From positions 10,107 to 17,526 of the forward strand of contig DBCF01000278.1 in the NCBI GenBank assembly GCA_002292925.1: 7,420 bases of DNA. The letters are read 5' to 3'. This DNA comes from Roseiflexaceae bacterium UBA965 (GTDB taxonomy: Bacteria; Chloroflexota; Chloroflexia; Chloroflexales; Roseiflexaceae). The notes below the pieces were generated by a model. That model was given only the letters and a program-made list of their open reading frames with translations, had not been told where the DNA came from and searched no databases. Shown here in pieces: positions 1 to 5,532 of the stretch (positions within the stretch are counted from its first letter, which is position 1; every line of letters starts with the position of its first letter). A program made the translations under genes and the position numbers.

Positions 1-110
1 AGCGCACGCAGAGGGCGTCATTGCGTCGGTCGTCGTTGTACGGCGACCTGTCGCTTTTGCGACCGGGCGTGCTATGATAGACAACGGTATGTTGGTGTGA
101 GGCATGATTT
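1..110. other. Leader region upstream of the permease gene; possible 3' end of an upstream ORF
   Basis: No recognisable gene lies here. On the plus strand one frame is open from base 2 to a TGA at 98-100, giving 32 residues that end in ...GRAMIDNGMLV. This could be the C-terminus of an upstream gene sitting 10 bases before the permease start, but it matches no family I recognise and the other two plus frames are also open for much of this stretch. The segment holds an extended -10 element (70-78) and clustered GCGAC/GTCGC repeats (43-64), which fit a promoter region better than coding sequence. Confidence 0.4.
70..78 (+). promoter_or_regulatory. Candidate extended -10 promoter of the permease/TIGR03943 unit
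   Basis: TGCTATGAT reads as an extended -10 element (TG-n-TATGAT, hexamer at 73-78), 32 bases before the ATG at 111. No good TTGACA-like -35 sits 16-18 bases upstream; that position (about 50-55) falls inside a cluster of GCGAC/GTCGC repeats. Lack of a -35 is compatible with an extended -10 promoter or with an activator. A weak ribosome binding site (GTGAGG, 95-100) follows. Confidence 0.4.
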
Positions 111-1106
111 ATGACGACAATGATTCAGTACATTCGCAGTGGCGTGGCGACGTTGTGTACGCTGATTGCTTGTGGCGTGGTTGTGGTCGCCAATCGCTGG
201 CTGCCCGTCAGTGCAGATATCATCACAAAAACAGATATCTTCATTGCGATTTTTTTAGGAATATTGTACGAAGCGCTCCCGTTTTTGTTAGCGGGTGCCT
301 TGATTGCTGCCGCCATTCACCAATTCCTCGACCCACTCTGGCTGGCGCGTCGCTTGCCCAAATCGCGTTGGTTGGTGGCATTAATTGGGGCTTTGTTGGG
401 CAGTGTATTCCCGATTTGTGAATGTGGCTCAATTCCGGCGGCACGGAGCTTGGTATATCGCGGTGCGCCGATGAGCTTGGGCGTGGCTTTTGCTATCGCC
501 GCACCCGTCATCAACCCGATTGTGTTTATTAGTACGAGTGCGGCGTTTGCCGGCGTGTTTGGTTGGTCATTTGTATTGTGGCGGTTCGGCTTGACAATCA
601 TAATCGCTGTATTGACTGCGGTCATGATGCCCAATCTCACCATTATCCCCGCCTTGACCAGCGAATTCCATGATCATCACGGCCAACCCGACGACGAAAT
701 ACCTTTTTTGGTATGGTTGCGCCATGCCCTTAGTGATTTATTAGACATGCTCCGCTATGTGATTATTGGTGCGAGTTTGGCCGCGCTCATCCAAGTGTTT
801 TTGCCTAATACGGTGATTTTGCAGATGGCAAGTAACGCGTGGTTGGCGGTGCCTGCTGCCATGTTGCTGGCTGTTGTCATGTCGATATGCTCGACAGTCG
901 ATGCCTTTGTGGCGCTGTCACTTGTGGGTAGTTTTAGCCCTATCGCCTTGATGGCATTCCTCGTGTTTGGTCCAATTATCGACTTCAAAAGTATTCCTAT
1001 GTTTGCGGCAATCTTTGGCTGGCGCCCAATACCGCAATTTGTGGCCACAATCGCGGTATTGACAATCGTATTGTGTGGGGCAATCTGGAGGTTTGGATGG
1101 GTATGA
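111..1106 (+). CDS. COG0701/DUF318 (UPF0718, ArsP_1-type) permease, YcgR-like
   Basis: This is a 331-residue polytopic inner-membrane protein with about eight hydrophobic segments (roughly residues 10-28, 43-70, 86-102, 120-148, 153-173, 212-230, 243-262, 266-290 and 306-326, some perhaps paired). Family signatures occur in both halves: FPICECGSIPAARSL (100-114) with a CxC pair at Cys103/Cys105, AIAAPVINPIVF (128-139), and in the second half SICSTVDAFVALS (258-270, Cys260) and FGPIIDFKSIPM (286-297). The cytoplasmic linker holds His187, His189 and His190 in an acidic stretch. The substrate is unknown; relatives have been linked to arsenic or metal export, but the sequence does not prove that. 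The ATG at 111 follows GTGAGG; ATG 120 is an alternative. Its 3' end overlaps the next gene, the usual partner of this family (B. subtilis YcgR/YcgQ), so the two probably form one complex. Confidence 0.92.
   Translation: MTTMIQYIRSGVATLCTLIACGVVVVANRWLPVSADIITKTDIFIAIFLGILYEALPFLLAGALIAAAIHQFLDPLWLARRLPKSRWLVALIGALLGSVFPICECGSIPAARSLVYRGAPMSLGVAFAIAAPVINPIVFISTSAAFAGVFGWSFVLWRFGLTIIIAVLTAVMMPNLTIIPALTSEFHDHHGQPDDEIPFLVWLRHALSDLLDMLRYVIIGASLAALIQVFLPNTVILQMASNAWLAVPAAMLLAVVMSICSTVDAFVALSLVGSFSPIALMAFLVFGPIIDFKSIPMFAAIFGWRPIPQFVATIAVLTIVLCGAIWRFGWV
1086..1091 (+). promoter_or_regulatory. Ribosome binding site for the TIGR03943-family gene
   Basis: TGGAGG lies inside the 3' end of the permease gene, 5 bases before ATG 1097 and 11 before ATG 1103. 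It decides the start: the upstream in-frame GTG at 1073 has no such site and would add eight non-conserved residues. The ATG at 1103 would give the classic ATGA overlap with the permease stop, so 1097 and 1103 remain close competitors. Confidence 0.6.
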
Positions 1107-1804
1107 AGCGTATCACTCCATGGATTATCGGTGGGTTATTGTTTGTGGTGGCGGCATTGTTGTTTGTGCGTACTGCGACGGGGCAAATGGCCTTGTATAT
1201 TCATCCCCGCTATGAAGTCTTGATGTATTTCAGTGGCGCAGTGTTGTTTGCACTGGCGATTATTTGTATTACGATGCCCATTCCAATTCCCAATTATAGT
1301 ACCCAGTTTTTGTTAATCCCTGTGTTGTTGGGGTTGGGCATCGCACCACGCGCCTTAGGAGCCGATGCCATTGGCCAGCAAGGCACCGCCTTGAATCAAA
1401 TCGCCCAGCGCCCAAAGGTCACCACCGTCAATCCGACAACTGTTGATACCACAGCGTGGAATGTCTATGACTGGGTGGTAGCAACCAGTGTTGACCCACT
1501 CGCACTCAAAGGCAAAACGGTGCAAATTGATGGCTTTGTGGTGCGGAACCCTGACATGCAACTCGCCGATAATCAATTTATGTTGGCACGCTATGTGCTT
1601 ACGTGTTGTGTGGCTGATGCCGGCGGTGTCGGTATGCATGTGCAGTGGTCCAATAGTGCGGCCTACCCCAATGATCAGTGGGTGCGCGTCGAAGGCACGA
1701 TTGATTTGCACGATGTCGCCGGGGTAATGCAACCACTCGTTATCGCCACAAGCGTGGCTCCCATCAAGACACCCCTCAAACCGTATCTCGTGCCCCGTAA
1801 ATAA
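1097..1804 (+). CDS. TIGR03943/DUF1980 family membrane protein (COG3689, YcgQ-like), permease partner
   Basis: The 235-residue protein has two or three N-terminal membrane segments (about residues 8-25, 41-60 and 68-85) followed by a soluble C-terminal domain. That domain shows the family hallmarks: LKGKTVQIDGFVVRNP (137-152), then FMLARYVLTCCVADAGGVG (161-179) with the invariant Cys170-Cys171 pair, and WVRVEGTID (195-203). This OB-like domain is probably extracytoplasmic; the vicinal cysteines could bind a metal or act as a thiol pair, which is inference. It is somewhat shorter than the B. subtilis homologue YcgQ. The start overlaps the permease stop by 10 bases (ATG 1097) or 4 bases (ATG 1103), which indicates translational coupling and a fixed ratio of the two proteins. 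The role of the family is not established. The gene ends only 10 bases from the stop of the convergent LanM-like gene. Confidence 0.92.
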   Translation: MGMKRITPWIIGGLLFVVAALLFVRTATGQMALYIHPRYEVLMYFSGAVLFALAIICITMPIPIPNYSTQFLLIPVLLGLGIAPRALGADAIGQQGTALNQIAQRPKVTTVNPTTVDTTAWNVYDWVVATSVDPLALKGKTVQIDGFVVRNPDMQLADNQFMLARYVLTCCVADAGGVGMHVQWSNSAAYPNDQWVRVEGTIDLHDVAGVMQPLVIATSVAPIKTPLKPYLVPRK

Positions 1805-1814
1805 TCGCACGATG

Positions 1815-4688
1815 CTATTCTTTGCTCCGCGGTAAGGTGTTGAGGAGCAACGAAGGGAACAATCGCGGATAGGCGCAGCGGGCGATTTGATAGGCAATCC
1901 CCGCCGTGCCTTGGAACAGCGTCGGTTGCTGATATATCCCGGGGTATTCTGCCGCCGTCACATACCCGCCCCGGTCGTGGGCGCGCTGGATCATCTGCTG
2001 TACCCAGTAATTGGCGCGTTCACTATAGTAGGGTTGGTGGAGTTCACGGTCTACGCTCAACAACAAATCGATGCTTCCCGCCGTACCACAACACAAGCCA
2101 TCGTTTTCGTGTAAGCCAATACTGTCAATCCCATCAAGCAACCCAAGCAACGATGCGTCGATTTGCCCTGTACGTTCATGTCGCTGGAGCGCAAGGCGCA
2201 CCATACCTGGTCCAATTGACCCATGGCACCAACTCAACGGGTAGCTCCACGGTTGTGTGCGTGTGTCTGGCCAGCCACCGTGATCTGCACTATAGTGACT
2301 GTCTTGCAGTTGGATGATTTCGTAGACGGCCCGCAAAAAACGATAATCGCGACTATATTCATAGAGCCTGACGAACGCCAAGGCAATCCCACTGGTGCCA
2401 AATCCCCCGTTACTGAGGATAGCACCGGCCCAAGTGCGTTCGTTTTGGGCATTGCGTTGGCGTGATTGCAACAACCGCTCACCAGCCACAATCGCTTGTT
2501 GTTGCCACCCACGCTGTGGATCAATTCGATGTAATGCGAGATAGCCAATCACCATACTGGCAAGTCCATGTTGCCAATCTGCCGATTGCAGGGTGTCACT
2601 TATCCCCATATTCACCTGCGATAATTGTTGCCATAGCGTGTGACAGAGCTCATATGTAGCCAAATGAGGTGTTGCCATTGCCACCGCATAACAGATTCCC
2701 CCCACTGCCTGTGGCATGGTTGACATGGTCGCAAATGTCTGTTGAAATGCGGCGATTGCGGTGTTGGTAAGCGTGTCTTTATCTGTGAGTCCACCAATAC
2801 AACTGAGTGCCAATGCGATGCCACTGGTGCCATCAATCAGACTCGGGTACGCATAGTGCAATCCCGTACGTTGCGCATCATGCCCCAATACCAACCACGT
2901 GCTGCCGGTGGTGGTCACGATTTGTTGCTCGTGAATCTCATATGCTATGCGTACTGCTTCTTGAGCGAGTTCAGTGGTATCCAATGGCGCTAATGTGCGA
3001 CTCACCCACGGAATACGTCCATCGGTATAGTCGATTTCACAAGGGGTAAGCGCAAGCTGCAGCTGGGCAATCTGGAATTGCTGGGTGTGGGGTGTGCTGT
3101 TTTTGAGATTGGTAATCACTGTGGCGTAATCTTGCTGTGGATTCATCACATAGGGCAATATTCCACCGACCAAGTCTGCATAAAGTTGCTGGCGTGTGGC
3201 AATGCTATCAAGCTGGGGTGGAATCTGCCCACATAGTTGGTCGATACACGCACTTACTTCTATCCCGTTGCTCAATAATGGTTGTGCATGGAGCAGATTG
3301 CGATAGTGCCACAATACATCACTTTGATGTGTCATGATACGTTGTGCAAACGGTGCCTGCCCCTGTAAATAATAGGCCAAATCAGTAGCTCGTTGCATCA
3401 CGAAATCACCACACCGTTGGTATCCGGTGATTACCTCAGCAACATAGTCATCAAGCAATACCGCGTGTTGCTGTGGTTGGGTTAGTTGGGCGAGACTTGT
3501 ATGAAATACTGCCGTGGTATCGTTGCCATTGACGTGGATGAGCCGGTGAGCGAGTGGTGTGGTGTGGGGTGTCGCCATACTGGTCGCATCGAGCAGCCAA
3601 AGCTGTGCGCCCACACAATGCACTGCTGCCGTGGTTAAATCAACAATCCCGCAGATATCACACAAGGCCGCCAAGGCGCCAATCGTCTGCGCATAGGCCG
3701 CGTATTCGCTGTCGTGGGGGGCGCGTGCCGGTGGGAGTTGGACCCAATAATAATCTGGACCGGGTACGGTTTGGGTAAGTTGTGGCAGCAATGGCGCTCC
3801 GCGCCGTTGCAACCATGCATGGATCACTGCAAACCCGTCGTTTTTGGGGGCGCTATGGGGCACATAAATCAGACGTTGCTGATTTGCACACTGTAATCCA
3901 AATCCCCCTACGGCCGCATAGCCCAAGGGTGCGTTTTCTAGGGCTTCAATGGTGGGTACCGGCCCGGTGAAATGATAGTGCTGGCGTAACTTGTTCCAGT
4001 CTTGTACCAAATGAATGCAGGCCGCTTGGATTGTTTGGCAGATTCGCCAGACAGCAGTTGCAATACTGCGCATCATCCAGGCATGGGTTACCGCAAATTC
4101 ACGCCAAATCGAGTCGTGCAAGAGGGGGGTAATCCGTGATGCAGACCGCGGTAGTGCGAGCTGGCCTCCCTGTTGTCCTACCCATTGCGTGGCTGTATCC
4201 CCGACGATGGCGTGGAGCTGCTGTACGAGCCAGGTTGCGAGCACGGTGGGTGCTGGCAAAATCGCTCGTTGTGGCCAATCACCGGCATACAACGTTTGGA
4301 TGCCCCACGTCACAAACGGCAATATCACTGCCCCATCATGACTCGTAAGCGTTGGCACGAGCGATTGCAGGCTACTCAGTTGATCTGCAGTCAGCACATC
4401 GTCCCATGCCTCCCACAACACCAACGCCCAACTCGGTAATTCGTGCATATCACCCACAAATACCGTGTCACTACATAATGTGGCCAGTTGGGCTTGACTC
4501 CAACCATGGAGCGTCAAATAGCGTTGCCACGCCACATCGTCGCCCCCCGCAATCGTCTGTTGCCACGCATCGATCCGTTGCTCGACCCGAATCGGGTCGA
4601 GGTGGGTGGCTTGATAGCACGCAGTGGCGCGCTCTTCTGCGAGGGCTGCTTGACCCACTACCCGGCGAAAGTCGTAATCCGCTGTCAC
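1815..4688 (-). CDS. LanM-like protein (DUF4135 + LanC cyclase domain), probably a catalytically altered class II lanthipeptide synthetase
   Basis: The 957 residues have full LanM layout: an N-terminal helical region (about 1-190, with the LanM-like RIDAWQQTI at 38-46), a DUF4135 dehydratase/kinase-like domain (about 190-570) and a LanC cyclase domain (about 590-945). The LanC domain has IDGTSGIALAL (618-628), SWCHGSIGPGM (819-829) and GLCCGTAGSIDLL (864-876), so the zinc ligands are Cys821, Cys866 and Cys867. In the DUF4135 domain the usual YKPRS reads YVPHS (275-279), DxHxEN reads DLTTAA (350-355) and the following DLE reads DAT (367-369). Only the two Asp residues survive. The LanC HGxxG that carries the catalytic His reads GFGTSG (762-767, Phe763). 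The GTG start overlaps the yggS stop as GTGA, and the next Met is residue 81. The frame is otherwise uninterrupted, so it is not a recent pseudogene. Function is unknown: pseudo-synthetase, peptide-binding or LanC-like role. Family membership is secure; enzymatic activity is doubtful. Confidence 0.9.
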   Translation of the reverse strand: MTADYDFRRVVGQAALAEERATACYQATHLDPIRVEQRIDAWQQTIAGGDDVAWQRYLTLHGWSQAQLATLCSDTVFVGDMHELPSWALVLWEAWDDVLTADQLSSLQSLVPTLTSHDGAVILPFVTWGIQTLYAGDWPQRAILPAPTVLATWLVQQLHAIVGDTATQWVGQQGGQLALPRSASRITPLLHDSIWREFAVTHAWMMRSIATAVWRICQTIQAACIHLVQDWNKLRQHYHFTGPVPTIEALENAPLGYAAVGGFGLQCANQQRLIYVPHSAPKNDGFAVIHAWLQRRGAPLLPQLTQTVPGPDYYWVQLPPARAPHDSEYAAYAQTIGALAALCDICGIVDLTTAAVHCVGAQLWLLDATSMATPHTTPLAHRLIHVNGNDTTAVFHTSLAQLTQPQQHAVLLDDYVAEVITGYQRCGDFVMQRATDLAYYLQGQAPFAQRIMTHQSDVLWHYRNLLHAQPLLSNGIEVSACIDQLCGQIPPQLDSIATRQQLYADLVGGILPYVMNPQQDYATVITNLKNSTPHTQQFQIAQLQLALTPCEIDYTDGRIPWVSRTLAPLDTTELAQEAVRIAYEIHEQQIVTTTGSTWLVLGHDAQRTGLHYAYPSLIDGTSGIALALSCIGGLTDKDTLTNTAIAAFQQTFATMSTMPQAVGGICYAVAMATPHLATYELCHTLWQQLSQVNMGISDTLQSADWQHGLASMVIGYLALHRIDPQRGWQQQAIVAGERLLQSRQRNAQNERTWAGAILSNGGFGTSGIALAFVRLYEYSRDYRFLRAVYEIIQLQDSHYSADHGGWPDTRTQPWSYPLSWCHGSIGPGMVRLALQRHERTGQIDASLLGLLDGIDSIGLHENDGLCCGTAGSIDLLLSVDRELHQPYYSERANYWVQQMIQRAHDRGGYVTAAEYPGIYQQPTLFQGTAGIAYQIARCAYPRLFPSLLLNTLPRSKE
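4581..4601. repeat. 21-bp perfect palindrome (10-bp arms, 1-base centre) inside the LanM-like gene
   Basis: CTCGACCCGA, a central A, then TCGGGTCGAG: two perfect complementary 10-base arms. It encodes residues 30-36 (LDPIRVE) of the LanM-like protein, about 90 bases after its GTG start. It could be a DNA-binding site or, in RNA, an 8-pair GC-rich hairpin with a 5-base loop. No function is known. Confidence 0.6.
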
Positions 4689-5428
4689 ATTACTTGCCCT
4701 TGTGGCGGATAGCTCCGCTCCCCAAATAATGCCCGCCCAATCCGGATCATTGTCGCCCCTTCGGCAATTGCGACGTCCATATCGCCACTCATTCCCATCG
4801 ATAATTCGTTACACGAGTGGTGGGGTATAACCGCCGCAATCTCATCACGCAAGAGTCGCAATGAGTGAAACACCTCGCGTACCTCACTCGGGTTTTCACT
4901 ATAGGGCGCAACCGTCATCAATCCACAGATTTTTACTCCCGGTAATTCGCCCATCTGTTGGGCCAGGGTCAAAACCTGGTGCCGGAGCGGTGCATCGTGT
5001 TGCCATCCTTGCGCTGTAATGCCTTCTTTGCTCGCTTCACCTGACACATTGCACTGTAACAAAATCTTGCATGGGGCTAGCCCTAAATCTTGGCTGTGGC
5101 GACTAATCGCTTGGGCTAATTCGAGGCTATCGACCGAATGTATATAATCAAAAAGCTGTACGGCTTTTTTGGCTTTATTGCGCTGTAAATGCCCAATCAA
5201 ATGCCAGGTTAATTGTGACCGTTGGGCGCTGAGGGTAGTAATCTTTTCTTCGGCTTCTTGCACTCTATTTTCACCAAAATCTGTCAGACCGGCAGCAAAC
5301 GCCGCTGCCACAGCCTCGGCAGGATGCGTTTTGCTGACCCCAATCAACCGTATCTGGCTGGCATCACGCCCAGTCTGTTGTGCGGCGGTGATAATCCGTT
5401 GTTTGATGTGGTGTAATGCGTCGTACAT
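4685..5428 (-). CDS. yggS: YggS/PLPBP family pyridoxal 5'-phosphate homeostasis protein
   Basis: This is a full-length 247-residue member of COG0325 (YggS, human PLPBP/PROSC, cyanobacterial PipY), a cytoplasmic single-domain TIM-barrel protein that binds PLP and buffers its pool without a known catalytic activity. PLP would form a Schiff base with Lys33 in LIGVSKTHP (28-36). Other hallmarks are FGENRVQEAEEK (51-62), WHLIGHLQRNK (75-85), QCNVSGEASKEG (125-136), GLMTVAPY (169-176), ELSMGMSGDMDVAI (208-221) and RIGRALFGER (229-238). The last two hold the PLP phosphate. The ATG at 5428 is preceded by GAGAG (5439-5435). The gene follows bchZ on the same strand after a 104-base gap with a large stem-loop, and its TGA overlaps the GTG of the LanM-like gene. 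It looks like a normal housekeeping member, and nothing ties it specifically to pigment synthesis. Confidence 0.97.
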   Translation of the reverse strand: MYDALHHIKQRIITAAQQTGRDASQIRLIGVSKTHPAEAVAAAFAAGLTDFGENRVQEAEEKITTLSAQRSQLTWHLIGHLQRNKAKKAVQLFDYIHSVDSLELAQAISRHSQDLGLAPCKILLQCNVSGEASKEGITAQGWQHDAPLRHQVLTLAQQMGELPGVKICGLMTVAPYSENPSEVREVFHSLRLLRDEIAAVIPHHSCNELSMGMSGDMDVAIAEGATMIRIGRALFGERSYPPQGQVM

Positions 5429-5459
5429 GTTACTCTCTCATTGCAAATGCGCTCCTACC

Positions 5460-5465
5460 ATCATA
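5460..5465 (-). promoter_or_regulatory. Candidate -10 element upstream of yggS
   Basis: On the minus strand TATGAT lies 31 bases before the yggS ATG, immediately downstream of the large inverted repeat. It is the same hexamer at nearly the same distance from the start as the one proposed for the permease gene. The expected -35 position falls in the inverted repeat and has no TTGACA-like match, so the call is weak. Confidence 0.25.
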
Positions 5466-5470
5466 CAACA

Positions 5471-5509
5471 ACACCTCATACTGTTGCATACGACAACGGT
5501 ATGAGGTGT
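5471..5509 (-). terminator. Strong stem-loop after bchZ (terminator, mRNA 3'-end structure, or operator for yggS)
   Basis: Perfect 11-base arms ACACCTCATAC (5471-5481) and GTATGAGGTGT (5499-5509) continue inward through one T/G position and a 4-pair GTTG/CAAC stem to a 7-base loop (5487-5493), about 16 pairs in all. It starts 23 bases after the bchZ stop and ends 42 bases before yggS. No T-run follows on either strand, so it is not a classical intrinsic terminator. It could end or stabilise the bchYZ message, or act as an operator because it abuts the candidate -10 of yggS. Confidence 0.6.
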
Positions 5510-5532
5510 GCGTGGCGACGTTGGTACGTGTA

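Noticed and set aside
80..91. 12-base repeat GACAACGGTATG, also at 5492-5503
   Set aside because: About one or two shared 12-mers are expected by chance in a window of this size; flanking bases differ, so it is not counted as a regulatory repeat.
2..100. 32-codon open frame at the left edge as the C-terminus of an upstream gene
   Set aside because: No recognisable family, other frames are also open for much of the stretch, and a -10-like element overlaps it. Kept only as a possibility in the leader entry.
1355..1897. 180-residue minus-strand ORF antisense to the TIGR03943 gene
   Set aside because: It overlaps two well-supported genes, its composition is not protein-like and it shows no recognisable motif; a shadow frame.
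1815..4688. LanM-like gene as a decaying pseudogene
   Set aside because: The frame is uninterrupted over 957 codons, all domain boundaries and zinc ligands are kept and start coupling is intact, which argues for a maintained protein with altered chemistry.
4352..4729. 125-residue plus-strand ORF opposite the start of the LanM-like gene
   Set aside because: Lies antisense to the LanM N-terminus and the yggS end, has no motif or ribosome binding site; a shadow frame.
5429..5532. Hidden lanthipeptide precursor gene in the bchZ-yggS gap
   Set aside because: The gap is about 100 bases and filled by a stem-loop; no open frame with a leader and a Cys/Ser/Thr-rich core is present.
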